A stretch of 64,000 bases of DNA. It comes from Immersiella caudata (taxonomy: Eukaryota; Ascomycota; Sordariomycetes; Sordariales; Lasiosphaeriaceae). Below, piece by piece: positions 11,301 to 23,354 of the stretch. The stretch is taken from contig JAULSU010000003.1 of assembly GCA_030512335.1 (NCBI GenBank), forward strand, positions 5,022,001 through 5,086,000, given 5' to 3'. The notes under the pieces were generated by a model. The model worked only from the letters and a program-made list of their open reading frames with translations. It did no database searches and was not told the DNA's origin. The translations under genes and the position numbers were made by a program. Position 1 is the stretch's first letter; each line of letters opens with the position of its first letter.

Positions 11301-14010
11301 CGAAGAAGCCCGAACTCAAGGAAGGCATGGAAGAGTACCTCGCTAGCCTCGACGAGAATTCCTTCCTCTACTGGCTTGTCGCTAAGGACGTTAAGGTCGA
11401 GAAGAAGGCGTATAAAGTGGGCCTGGAGAACTACGAGCAAAAGGTCAAGGAGTTTGAGGAGATGAAGGGCGTCGCGGAGAAGAAGAAGGCCATCGCGGAC
11501 GCCTTGGCTGGGCTGGAGAAGGTCGAGGCACTGATCCTCGAGAAGGGTGGCAAGACATTCAAGGAGCTCTACCCCGACATAGAGACAAACACAAACAAAA
11601 ATAGCCAATCCTACAGCAGTAATGCGAAGGCAGACGAAACGAAGACGCCCTATGAGTACAAACTCAAATTCTTCAACACGACCGACGTCACCGAGAAGCG
11701 ACAGAAGGCGTACGAGGAGCTGTGAGTACTTTGCCCCCATCATGCACCGGGTTTGGAACAGAGACTGATACTTAACAACAGATTCGAGGCCGCCTGGGCT
11801 GGCAACTTGGAGAAGATCAAAGCTCTCACCATGAGCTCCTGGGACGAGGACCAGTCTGAACCACCGCTCAAGATCGCAGTCAAAGAAAACGGCAACCATA
11901 GCCCTCTGTCCTTGGCCTTCCTCCGAGGGCATACTGAAGTTGCCCGAGCTATTCTCGACATCGCTGAGGCCCAATACTCCCCATATGCAAAGGAAGCCAA
12001 GCGGTTCCACATGGAGAATGGTGGCGGCGATGAAGACGACGATGAAGACTCTTGCGAAGACTCTGAGGAGTCAGACGATGACGACTCAGAGCCGCGGATT
12101 GTCTCGCGAGCCGTGGATAAGAAGTTCACAGTCGAGAACATTGGGCAGATCTCCATGCAGGTCCAGTCACGCACACGGCCTCTGGAGCTCATGCTGTGGG
12201 GCTGCCCGACATTCAAGGCGGATGCGGCTGGCAAGATTGTCGATTGCCACGAGTTAGGTCTGTTACGATTCGTCATGTTCCAGGACGACCAAGCCAGGCT
12301 CAAGACCCTGTTGGACTGGGCTGCACACTTTGCCTCTCGCAAGCTGGAAGGCGACGACGAAGAGGAGGCGACCGGGCTATTTAGTTTCCCCGACAGCGAG
12401 TTCACGTGGGCGGTAGAGAACGGTAAGACGCAGATGCTCGCTGAGATTATCAAGCGGACAGGCGCCGGCATGCCCCTCTCGCACTTGGTTAAGAAGAGCG
12501 GTGTTGAGATGAAGGTGAAGCCAAAGTTCTACCAGGGCTTGACAGTCTATGGCAAGAAGAGGTACGTTGATTGCCGCAGAAACAACGTAGAGTGTGCACT
12601 GTGAGGCTGATAATGAGAACAGAAAGGATTGGGCCAACGCCGGTCGAAACCTCGTGGTGAGAGACACGGGCATCAAGACGGCCCCTGTGCTGCACGCTAC
12701 ACTCGCCTGCAACATCGAGTCGGTTGAATGGTTCCTGGGCGACGCCCCATTCCGTCACTACACCGAATTTGGCCAGTCCAAGACAGCGCTGGCGGATCCC
12801 AAGCTCAAGCATCTCAGACAGACACCGGGGGGGTTTGACAGGGCGCTCACCAGATGGCTCGGAGCCCAGAGTGCGATTCATTCCATGCTACCACCTCTAT
12901 TTCTTTGTTGACTGACAATCATGCACAGACGAGATTATCCTCCATCTTGCCGTTATGAACAAGCCGACAGCCGAAGCTAAGAAGTTGATCAACTACATCA
13001 TTCAGTCCCAACCAGCCACTTTGGAGATCAAGAATTCGGACGGGGAAACCCCCCTCATGACGGCCTGCCACTTTGGCCGCACCGACTTCGTCAAGATCCT
13101 CATTGCCGCCGGTGCCGACCAGTCCGTACGAAGCAAGACCGGCAAAAACATTCTCCATTCCGCGCTCTCCGGCCTCCCACACGCCGAGGAGCTGGAGTCC
13201 TTCCTGCAGGCCCTCGACAAGGACTTGCTGCCTCATCTCTTCCTCACGCGCAGCAACCTACACAACGATGAGGGCATGACACCACTCCACGCCTTCGTCA
13301 CGGCCACGTCGACGTGGGGCTGGTGGAGCGCGAGACGGACCTCCTACCTGACCGACGAGCGGTGGCTGACCGTGTGCAAGCTCTTGATCAAATACAGCGG
13401 AGGCGCCGAGTTGGAGATGCTCAACGGCGCCGGCGACACGGTGCTGCACACGGCCGTCACGGCCTGCCTGGAGCCCCTGATTCGCGCCCTGATCGAGTTC
13501 CGTCCCAGCTTGATGTACCGTGAGAACGCCGTCGGGCGCACTCCGGTCGAGGTGGCGCGGGATCGCGTCACGGCCAAGAAGCTCAAGGCGCCGAGCACAC
13601 CAAGCGTCCCGAGCAGCTCTTCCAACTCGGTGACCGGGCTGAAGACGAAGGCTCCTTCCGAGTTTACCACCGGCAAGAAGGGAGATGCCAAACCAGAGGC
13701 AGATGCGAACAATGCGTGGATGATCTGCCGGGAGATGATGGAGAAGTATCCGAACAAGCGGAGGCTGGTGAGCTTGCACGAAGCGAACGATGTGGCTAAG
13801 AGGCTTGGCGAGCAGTACAGTTCGTCGCGCTACTTTAGCATCCAGGCGAGGGCGGATGATGATGATGAGGAGGAGAAGGAGGACGGGGATGAGAAGGTCA
13901 CCAGTGATTTCAGCGTGCAGTCGAGGGACGAGAGGAGCGGGTCGAGGTGGATTTGCGCGAACGAGAAGTGCCATTTGACGGCTGTGTCTTGCAAATGCGG
14001 CAAGGAGTGA
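8308..14010 (+). CDS. 1800-aa ankyrin-repeat protein with possible nucleotidyltransferase-like N-terminus
   Basis: Five exons: 8308..10473, 10595..11721, 11782..12561, 12623..12870, 12929..14010; all junctions keep frame and the introns are 58-121 nt. The first ~460 residues are a conserved globular region with AAGSS at 139 followed by SDVDLFLYG at 173 and GFDID at 242. This Gly-Ser then D-x-D layout resembles the nucleotidyltransferase fold, though activity is unproven. Ankyrin repeats follow (about 515-590), then an acidic linker (about 610-660), more ankyrin repeats through exon 2, a Lys/Glu coiled-coil-like stretch (about 960-1050), a second acidic patch in exon 3, and ankyrin repeats in exon 5. 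The last 20 residues have a C-x4-C-x6-C-x-C cluster that may bind metal. Probably cytosolic or nuclear; partner unknown. Confidence 0.88.
10510..10556 (+). repeat. Short minisatellite inside ankyrin-gene intron 1
   Basis: The 13-nt unit ATCCCCTCAGTCC recurs about three times with single-base changes, then partial CCTCAGT units follow, all inside intron 10474..10594. The repeated TCAG strings could act as decoy acceptors, but the branch site CTAAC and acceptor at 10594 lie downstream of the array. Confidence 0.8.
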
Positions 14011-14556
14011 GCGGGAGTTGGATTGGTCTCTGATTTTCGTTGTTTCGCGAGAAGGACGTTGGGTCAGGCAAGGTTGATATTGGAACAAATGGTCCGCATG
14101 CACAAGAAAGCTGAGAGGGCCTTCAAGAAACCTGGTATGGTAGCATTCTTTAGGTATCCACTGGATCTTGATCAAACATCCTCTAGGTTGATGCCCATCT
14201 TTTGCTGATTCGGTTGCTACGATATTCCGAGCCTCGGATTGAAGATGGAGCGGCTGGAGTCTGAGGACGCCGCCCGAAGGGGGCCTCCTCCTCGGCAGTT
14301 TCAAAACACCGAGCAGCCAATCGATCGTCGCGAGGCATCCCGATAAACCCGAATGACGCCACGAACGTCGTGGTTATGACTCAGGGGTATACGTACCCCC
14401 CCCCAAATTAGGTTGGTATAAGAGATAAAATACGCTCGCATCTTCAACAACCCCTTTAGTCTCGATTTTTCACCAGTTCCACGCAGCCGTCAAGTCACCA
14501 ACTCCAAAGTTCCCAAACTCCATTCATTTCCCTCACCCATTCACACAAACACCAAG
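14011..14556. other. Intergenic region with promoter of the FAD monooxygenase
   Basis: No gene is supported. A C-run lies at about 14397-14404. A TATA-like TATAAGA lies at 14418, roughly 140 bp before the next ATG, followed by a CA/CT-rich leader. Confidence 0.45.
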
Positions 14557-15762
14557 ATGCCCCCACCAATAGCCATCATCGGCGGTGGACCATGCGGTCT
14601 AACCCTTGCACGTCTCCTAGATTGCAAGGGAATCGACTATCTCGTCCACGAGCGCGACGAAAGCGAGCAATCCACGCACACCGGAGGTAGTCTCGATATC
14701 CACCCCGAGACTGGACAGCGCGCCCTGAGAGAAGCCGGGTTGTATGATGAGTTCAAGAAGTACGCCCGATACGACGACACAGTCTTCACAGTAGCAGACA
14801 AGTCTGGAAAAAAACTGCTTCGGATTGGACAGAGACGAGATGCCCCTGAGATTGACCGTCGTGAGCTGCGGAAGATCCTTCTTCACGCGATTCCCAGGGA
14901 GAAGATAAAATGGGGACATGCTCTCAAGAGTGCTACTTTAGGAGAGGATGGTCGTCCTGTCCTTCACTTTACCAACGGCACGACAGCATCTGGGTTCAAG
15001 CTTGTCGTCGGGGCTGATGGCGCTTGGAGCAAAGTTCGTTTGTTGGTAAGCGCCTGCCCCCCTTACTCCTTTCACCCGAATGCGCTGTCTAACATCCACT
15101 AGGTCTCCCCAGAAACCCCCCACTACACCGGAAGAAGCTACCTCGAATCGCGCATCACCCTTGAAAACCCCCATTACCCAACCTTAACTGCCCAAGCCGG
15201 GGCCGGCACCTCCATGGCAATCTCCGCTCACAAGATCATCCTCACCCAACGCCAAGGCGACTCCTCCTACCGCACCTACTTCGGCCTTCCAGTTCCCGAG
15301 AAGTACTTCCAAGACAAAGCCAACATCGACCTCCAAGACCCCCAAAAGACGCGCGACGTCCTCCTCTCCACGCACTTTGCCGACTGGGCGGAGGTGCACA
15401 AAGATCTCATTCGGCACGCTACCGATTTCCGCGCTTGGCCCCTTTACAGCCTACCCGAGGCTGAGCATTTGGGATGGAAATCTGTCTCGGGGGTGACGTT
15501 GGCCGGGGACGCAGCACACCTGGCGGTGCCGAATGGGGAGGGTGTGAATCTTGCGATGAAGGATTCTTTGGAGTTGGCAACGAAAATTGCAAAGTGCGGC
15601 GTAGAGAACATCGATCAGGCGGTGCGGGAGTACGAGGAAGACATGTTTCCTCGGGGGGCGAAGACGATTCGTGAAGGCAACGTGATGGCGGAAATCATGT
15701 TCAGCGAGGGCCCTGAACCCCTCGTAGAGCTTATGACGAGCTTCGGGGCCGGGTCGGAATAG
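14557..15762 (+). CDS. FAD-dependent monooxygenase (TetX/UbiH-like group A flavoprotein)
   Basis: Two exons, 14557..15045 and 15103..15762, 382 aa. The N-terminal Rossmann motif is IIGGGPCGLTLARLL, with an acidic residue after strand 2 (HERDE). A DGAWS motif lies near residue 155 and the second FAD-binding motif LAGDAAH lies near 318, followed by PNGEGVNLAMKD. Length matches single-component FAD hydroxylases of the TetX/salicylate hydroxylase group, which use NAD(P)H and O2 to hydroxylate aromatic or polyketide-like substrates. The intron has a clear CTAAC branch site. It converges on the MFS transporter (160 bp between stops), a pairing often seen in small catabolic or secondary-metabolite loci; a shared pathway is inference. 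Confidence 0.9.
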
Positions 15763-15922
15763 GGGTTGCCGTACCCGAAGCATTTTGTTAACGCCGCTCA
15801 GTTGTTGACCAACCCACCGCTCTTGTCGTCAAGACACTCTTTCGGCCAAAAAATGGGGGTTGATTGGATCCTCATGTAACACTATATACCAACAATTCAC
15901 ACCTTCTGCCACCTCAACCTCT

Positions 15923-17497
15923 CTATAGTGTATAGTAAAAGTCTGGCCTCTTGTCCCCCAAAAGATTCAGATCCGAGTCCGTCTTACCCCTCACCCAGTG
16001 ATCCCTCTCACCTGCTCTGCGCTTCGCATTTTCCCTGCTCAACAACACTTGGAAGAGCACGCTGCCACCACACAAGCACACGGCAAGATACGCCATACAG
16101 GTCGCGTGACCAGAGATAAATCTCGGCCCATCAGACCACACACTGCTCGAGACAATACCATTCAGATTCCCCCACCCAATCATGATGCCAAGAACAATGC
16201 CGCGCTTGTAGACACCTTCGATATTGTTGGCTACCCATGCAATAGTCGTGGGAATCGATGCGTAGATGCCGATGACGGCGAAAAAGGTGCCAACATACTG
16301 GACACCAGGTTGTTGGGACGCGATGAGCATGGCAAATCCAACGACCCCGATGGGAGCCAGGACGATGTTGTAGATGCCGCGCTTGCGGTGACGGTCGCTG
16401 AGGAAGCCCACCAAAACAGTGACAAATGCCCCTCCTGCGTACGGTGGTACGCTGAGCAGCTGATTCTTGATGATCTGGGTCTTGTCGGTGAAGCTGAGAT
16501 TGGAGATGATGGTGGGCAGGAAGAGGCTGATGCTGTACAGCGGCATCAGTGGGCCCATGTAGATGAACATGCTGACATAGGTCTTCCAGTCCCGAAGAGC
16601 TGACCAGACGTAAGCCATCTTGAACTCTTCGTGCCGGGCGCTGCTTTGTTTATCCTTCGCAAGGCGGCGGAGCACACGGTCTCGGTCGGTGTCGGAGAGA
16701 AACCTGGCGTCGTCGGGGAAGTCATGGACCAACCAGAACGACATGATGGCGATCACAACCGTCAGGACGCCTTCAATGACGAAGATCCACCGCCATCCGG
16801 AGTAGCCGCCGAGACCGTCCATCTTTTGGATTGCTGCGGCAAGTAGGCCCCCAAAAGACCCAGAGAGCGCGGCGGCTGAGAAGAAGATGGCCATGCGGAC
16901 GGCAATCTCATCACGGCGGTACCAGCAGGACAACAGGTAGTTGACTCCGGGGAAGAGACCAGCTTCCGTGACGCCGAGGAAGAAGCGAGCAGCCATGATC
17001 CCTCCCCAGTTCTTCACGAAACCCATGCCGAGCATGCACAGGCCCCAGAGGATCATGGTGACGGGTAGGAAGACTGACGGGCGATATCGCTTGAGGAGGA
17101 CATTGGCGAGCGCCTCGAAGGCGGCGTACGAGATAAAGAATATTGTCAGCGACATGTTGTACTGCGTTGTGGTCATAGGTACGTCATCAGTGAGGTGGGC
17201 GATTTTGGCGTTGCCGATGTTGGTGCGGTCGAGGAAGGCGATCAGGTAGAGGAGACAGAGCCACGGGATCATGACCAGATCGATGCGCCAGACCAGCTTT
17301 CGGTCCTGGTTTTGGGGTTAGTTTGTGTGGTTTTCGAGGAGGAGGAGGAGGAGGAGGAGCGGAAGGAAGCGCACAATCTCGGCTTTCTCTCTGTCGCTGA
17401 GGCCATCGTCTGGGTCGGCAGGGAGCGTGATGGATGCGATCTCGTTCTTGGCAATCGGAAGGTCGCCCTCGATGATCGGGTCGGACGAGGGGCTCAT
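15923..17497 (-). CDS. MFS transporter, Dal5/anion:cation symporter type
   Basis: Two exons, 17497..17375 and 17305..15923, 501 aa. A short hydrophilic N-terminus rich in acidic residues leads into DRKLVWRIDLVMIPWLC and then FLDRTNIGNAKI, the hallmark of the allantoate permease (Dal5) family. About twelve hydrophobic helices follow with a charged central loop (FPDDARFLSDTDRDRVLRR). Members import organic anions, vitamins or small peptides through the plasma membrane; the substrate cannot be read from sequence. The intron is pyrimidine-poor, starts with GTGCGC, contains a (TCC)n run on the coding strand and has a CTAAC branch site. ATG 17497 was chosen as the first Met of a sensible N-terminus. 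Confidence 0.9.
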
Positions 17498-19139
17498 GAT
17501 GGGAATCGCAGCTTGCAAGTCAAAACATGAAGGATTGAAGGAGTTCAAGAGACAGAAATACGTAATTGCCTGCGGCTGGCCTTCCTGAAGTACTGGTGGA
17601 TTCCCTGTGGTGGGGCAACGCGCTGCCACTTCCCGGGGTGAGACCAGCTCAACACTGGCAGCTGGCGCAGCCTGAGGCACCACATGCGATCTTACTCAAC
17701 AAGACGAGACAGGAAGGAGCGCTAAGTTGCACAAACTCGATGCCCAGAATCAGTCCGAGAGTAGCATCTGAGCCACAGTTTATCTTCAATGGAGGCTCGG
17801 ATTAAATTGCATTTTGTGTCACGGTGTGTGCGAATGAAGAGGCGGCGCCCAGAGGATGCCCCTTGCTTCGGAAGACGCATGGAAGCCTGGCAATGCACCG
17901 ACGAAACGGCCGGCTCCAGTCGAGCGCTACGATCTGCGAGAACGCCTCCGAAATCGACGAGATGGCGACAGAGGTGGTTCCTTCCATGGCGCCTCGGACG
18001 GCATATCGCACTGTGCTAATGTGCGGTATCCGCCCGGTGGCGGCGGAATTGTTACGTGCTATCGATTTGGCGTTTGTGGGGTTACACAGGAACGGCGGTT
18101 TACTCCTCCTCTGGCCACGCGCAGGGGACGGCAGTTAAAAGGGGTTCGGTCAGCCGAACACGCATGTGTGGGCCGGGACGAGCTTCGGGACCTTGCAACA
18201 CCCGACTCACGGCTTGGCAGAAAACGGATACAACGTACGGTTCTCGCCGCTGCCGTCTGGGCGCGATGAAACCTTGCCATTGGATGCATTCACTCATGTT
18301 GCTGAGGAGCATCTGTTGGAGCGGTCTGCGGGCGGCAGTCATGTCACGGTCCACATTGCATGTGTTCTGGGTGATAGAGAGAAAAGGCTTGGGCAATGAG
18401 CAATCGGTTCACACGAGACGGGAATATCTCTCTTGAGAATCCAGGATCAACTACAATAGTATTGTAACCATGACTTACAAAGAAAGCCCTCTGTTAGGCA
18501 TGAATGATGGCAAGAGCCGGTCCAACGCTCCTATCAACATCATGAGACAGAATTCCCCCTGCGCTATGTTCCACGTGGGAAGGCTCAGTGATCGCTCCAA
18601 GCATGGGGGAATGTTTGCCTGTCCTGGTGAGTGGGGCAGGGGTTTGTGGTATCAATCGGAAAGCCACGCTCCCAAGCCATTGGTTCCATGTACTGTGCCG
18701 TGCGCCGCTTCCGATACGGAGACTTGGCGATGAGTTGGCGTCCTTGGCTTTGGCAGCCTGTGAAAAGGATGCAAGGACATCAGAGCGCCGGTTTTCTCTC
18801 CCCCTCATCGCCAACAGCGGCAGGAGACGTCCCTTTAGCCAATAGGCGGTCTCCCGAGAATGTCTCTAACCCTACTTTTGTTGTTTACCATGATGGAGAT
18901 ATTTCCATCTTCACTCACCTCCAAAAGCCCAGCTTAGCGTCCGCAGTACGCTGCCAGCTACAATTGTAGGACATGGCCCTCAAGCCACTCTTTATTTCGA
19001 AAGACCCGGTTGCTCGACCTTCTTCTCACCCTTATCCATTAGATAGAGTTGTTCAGTCTACCTTGGTAGTTTGACCCAGTCATCACGGCTGCCGTCAGTT
19101 TCCGAGCATGAACCTTGTCGTGGGACGGGCATTCGGATT
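17498..19139. other. 1.6-kb intergenic region, no gene seen
   Basis: Frames on both strands are short, composed of shadows of each other, and carry no recognisable domain. I found no repeats, tRNA or transposon features. Confidence 0.4.
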
Positions 19140-20724
19140 TCAGGAACAGGCACTCGGGCGTGGTGATGAGCGCCTCGCTGCGGTCTTCTTCGGGCTCAGA
19201 CAACCCCCAAAGTCGTTCCACACGAATTCCAGCATCGAGTTGAGGTCCCAGTGATTTAGCTGTATACCGACCCGCAGATTCTTGATCAGCTGCTTCCGGA
19301 AGGCTGCGCTAGGTTTTCTGAGACTGAGCAGGTAGCGTATCATATCGGTGTGCTCAAGCTCAATGGCCGTGACCAGGGCGAGTTGGTACGGACGACTCTG
19401 TTTGCCGTCGACGCGGGCACCATGTGCAATGAGTTTCTTGAGGAGAGTGAGACTCCCAGCTGAAACTGCGGCGTTAAGGACATGGCCCTGAGCGTCAGGT
19501 ACAACGCCACGTTCCAAGAGGAAGTCCACAACATCCTCGTGGCAGCCACGCACGGCTGAGTGCAAGGTATCGCGGCTCGGTCTCGTCCGGCCTGCGTTTA
19601 GCAAGCCCTTCACCATGTCGATGTTTCCAAACTCGACGTGTAGCTCCAAAGCTTCGGAAGCACAATTACTGACCCTGATCCCAAGGGCCGAGGAGATGTA
19701 CTGAAAGATCTCCCACGTCCGAGCAACACAGGCTGCAAGGTGCAGATACTGTGCTGGGAGCGATCCAACGGATATTTGTCCAAAGGCTTCGCCCATAATC
19801 TCGTCGCTCTCGGGAGTCGACCGCGAAGGCGGATAGAGGGCGAGCTTTAGCATGTCCAGATCACCCCGCAGGGCAGCACCGTAGATGGCTCCTGGGTCGA
19901 CTTTGCAGCGATACGAAGGGTCGAATTGGCGTGAGGCGGGGACACGATCCGGCATGTTTCCAGGCCCGTAGTCCGACGCGTGCTCCTGAAACAGTTTGAG
20001 AATCTTGACGTTTCCAGCGAAGGCGGCAGTTTCCATGGCCGATGGGAGGAAGCCGGGCTTGGATGGACAGCAGCCCTCGGAAAGAAGTCGCCTGGCCAGC
20101 GGCTCTTGATCGAGGTAGGCGGCTAGGCTCAAGAGATTGGTTCCCAGGTCGATCCTGTCCGAGTACGTCGCTTCCTTAAGTCTCCAAACCAAGCCCGCGC
20201 AGAGGGGTTTGGACTTCGGATGTGTCGGACGCGACCAATCGTGCATGGGCCGGCACTTCGAGTCGTGCATGTTTGTTGCCTGATCCAGAACCAGCCAGGA
20301 GATGGCGGACAGGATTTCGTCAAAGCCGGCACCTGTCTCGGCGCAGAAGGCGTTGACGATCTGGAGGAGGTAGTGGTGGTTGGTGCGGCTGATCTTTTCG
20401 GTGCGGATCAAATGCATGGTGTAGTCGTGCCACATCTTGTCGGCGCCGTGGTGTTGGCGGATGGGCCAGTGGGCCATGGCTTGAAGTTGGTGTCTTATGC
20501 GGTGGTCAAGCCGACGGCTTGCAAACAATGCTGGTTGGAACGCGTCGCGGAATCGCCCTGGAGCAGGTTAGCATCGCGATTTGGTTGATGATGTCTGGAA
20601 GGAGGGGATTGGACGCACTGCACACCAGCTTCAAACGAAGCGCTCGAACAAGCGACCGTTTGAGAATGGCTTCCACCAGCACCATGTGCAAGATTTCGGC
20701 CGGGAGGTCCAGTACTCGAGCCAT
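19140..20724 (-). CDS. F-box-like ankyrin-repeat protein
   Basis: Two exons, 20724..20619 and 20557..19140, 507 aa. The N-terminus reads LDLPAEILHMVLVEA then LRLKLVCRRFRDA, an F-box-like motif (LP.EIL ... L..VC..F). This is restored only when donor GTGCGT at 20618 joins acceptor CAG at 20558, which supports the intron. Residues about 150-460 hold degenerate ankyrin repeats (for example ALRGDLDMLKLAL, HVEFGNIDMVKGLLNAG, RGCHEDVVDFLLERG). F-box proteins are substrate adaptors of SCF ubiquitin ligases; F-box plus ankyrin architecture is common in filamentous fungi. Start ATG 20724; longer frames upstream begin at TTG and were not used. Target unknown. Confidence 0.82.
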
Positions 20725-22094
20725 TTTAACGGTTGACGTTGTGTTCTGACACGTTCGAGCGTGATGCGTTCGTACCAAGAAGCTCGCTGTGTCGATATCG
20801 CGTGTTTGTCGTGAAGCTGGAACCCCGCTTCAAGGCTGGGGTGGTCGAGGGATACTTCTAGGCTGCAGCGTCTGCCCAAGTTTTGCGCATAGCCAATGGC
20901 GGACCGGCTTGGCGCCCGGAAGAAGCTCAACTGCCGCCATCGAGTCCGGGAAAGCATTCGTGACTGTAACATGACAGGCAACAGAGCTCATCAACGGAAT
21001 CTGAAGCGTAGGAGGGAGTTGTGGGAGGAGGGAGGGGGCCTTCAAGTCACTTCAAGTATACCGTCGTGCCAGCGTGCCCCTTCACTGGTGGACATCTTGG
21101 TATCTGGCGGCCCACTTTTCTGTGATGGGTGGCTGCCCACTTCCCCGTCTCTTGAACCTACAGTAACTTCTCCCTCCCCCTTGATCGTCAATATCATACA
21201 AAAAATCGTCCTTCACTTTATCCACTTCCGGTCCCAATTGCATCTTACGTCGCCGTTGTGGCGGCTGGCCCGTGCACGCAACCCCTCAAGAGCTTTGCTT
21301 CAATTGCGAGTCGCTGACCAATATATGTTCACGGCACGTGCGCAGGCAGGTTCCCCGGACATGACGGAGATAATCCAGGAACTTTGGATGGCGTCTTCGA
21401 CACGTTTTCCACCTCGAGCACTCTCGGAGCCTAATATCCGACCAATAGAGACCACCCATATGGTTTGCTTCGCTTCACTTTGGGGTGCTCAGGGAGCTGC
21501 ACAGCCCGATGCACGAGATCCGGGTCGCGGCCCCGCTTCTCAGCTCGATCGCCAAGCTCGTCGTCAGTCGATTCCGGCGCCGTGATTGGCGCTGTCGACC
21601 TCGGCTCCTTTTTGGGCCTAGGAATGCGGGATGCGGAAGCTGGAGTTGGAACCTGGAACGACGTCAGTGCCCCTGCCCAACTGCTTTGTCTGACATGACA
21701 AAACGCTGCAAACGGCCTTGATTGGGGCTCCATCCGCCAGAATTCAGGACTGAGGTCATCGACGGGATCGGTTGCGGTGGCAGCACATCTTCGATCCAGA
21801 GGGTTTGGGTAGCTTCGTGCCAAGCCTTTTTGCTGTTGTCGCCCAGTTGCCAGCATAGCTGTGCGAATGGGGAGAGACCTTGGTTGCGAACCTGAATGCG
21901 GATGTTCAGCAAGTACCGAGCAAAGACTGGAATGGGAGCAACAGCTTAAAAGCGGGCGGCCCCGAAGACTTGCATCCGATTGTGACTCTCTTCCCGACAA
22001 CTCACCCCCATCTGAATCCGTTCAGACCAGACAGAGAACTTGCTCTTGATTCTGCCTCTATTTTCTACTCTCGTTAGAAGCCAACCGTTCCAAC
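20725..22094. other. Intergenic region between divergent genes
   Basis: About 1.4 kb between the divergently transcribed F-box and FAS1 genes. One minus-strand frame (22000..21431, 189 aa) is Arg/Pro/Ser-rich without a domain, and I do not call it a gene. No repeats or RNA genes noticed. Confidence 0.4.
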
Positions 22095-23223
22095 ATGCAC
22101 ACTAAGCGGTTCCTCCTCCCCCTCGCGGCCGCCACCGCGGCGTGGGCACAGAGTCTTACCGACGTCCTCGCTTCCCAGAACCACACCCTCTCTACACTCA
22201 TCGGGCTCATCCAGCAGCAGCCCGACCTCCTTCGCACCCTCGGCAGTCTCACCGACATCACCATCCTCGCTCCCAGCAACGAAGCCTTCACCAAGCTCCT
22301 CAGTGACCCCGCTGTCGCCGCGGCGATCCAGTCCACCCCTTCTCTCGTCCCCGCCCTCCTGACCTACCACGTCCTTAACGGCACATTCCTTGCCTCAGCC
22401 CTCACTGCCCTTTCTGAGCCGGCCTTCGTCCATACCTTCCTTACCGACACGACCTACTCCACCGTCTCCGGCGGCCAGGTCGTCGAGGTTAAGGCCGAGA
22501 ACGGCGGTGTCACCGTCCTCTCGGGCAACGGCGCCTCCGCCAAGGTCACCGCGACCGACATCAACTTCACCGGCGGCACAATCCACATCATCGACAACGT
22601 TCTTTCTATCCCGCCTAATCTCACCGTCGCCCTGACCCAGGGGAACCTGACCGCTCTCGCTGGCGCCGCTACCCAAGCGAACCTCGTCCAGGCCGTCTCC
22701 GACATCCAGCAGCTGACGCTCTTCGCACCCAACAACGAGGCCTTTGCTGCTGCTGCCGACGTTGCGGCGGGGCTGACAGTTGAACAATTGACCGCTGTCT
22801 TGGGATACCATGTAATCGATGGGACTGTTGTTTACAGCAGCAACATTGTCAACGGCACCAAGGTTCAGACTCTTCAGGGCTCGGATCTTACCATTACCAT
22901 TCGGGACGGCGGCGTGTATGTGAATGACGCCAAGGTGGTGAAGCCTGATGTGCTGGTTAAGAACGGTGTTGTTCATGTTATCGACGGGTAAGTACTCTGC
23001 TTCGGATGCCTGCGATAGAAAGATGCTAATAGCTAGCGATAGTATACTGATCCCGGACAACCTTTCTAGCGCCACTCCCAGCGCTTCGGGTACCGCCACT
23101 GGTACCGGCGCTGCTGCGACGGGCACGGCCACTGTTGTGCCGGGCATGGGTTCGACCATGGGCAAGGGTGCCGTCGGAGCCGTCGCTCTCTTCGGTAGTG
23201 TTGCAGCCTTGATGAACATGTAA
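22095..23223 (+). CDS. Secreted, probably GPI-anchored FAS1 (fasciclin) protein
   Basis: Exons 22095..22987 and 23043..23223, 357 aa. A signal peptide (cleavage near AWAQ) precedes two FAS1 domains, roughly residues 20-165 and 170-300. Each shows the TxxAPSNEAF / LFAPNNEAF box and the YHV(L/I)(N/D)GT box, and ends near VHVIDG. The tail is Ser/Thr/Gly-rich (SATPSASGTATGTG) and ends in a hydrophobic segment, typical of GPI attachment. FAS1 proteins mediate adhesion or cell-surface contacts. Several N-x-S/T sites are visible. The acceptor at 23042 gives GILIP; an alternative TAG at 23036 adds two codons in frame, so the exact junction is uncertain. Confidence 0.9.
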
Positions 23224-23354
23224 AATAGCTGTCATCATTTAGGATATTTCGCTGGGGCCACCAAAATGCTAATTTGAGCCGTTACTAATATTTAAAAGCC
23301 ATCTCATATCTCCCGTCCTAGCAGATGCCCCCCTTGCCGTCAGCCGTGGCTATC

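Noticed and set aside
21431..22000. 189-aa minus-strand frame as a gene
   Set aside because: Low-complexity Arg/Pro/Ser-rich sequence with no domain and no splice support.
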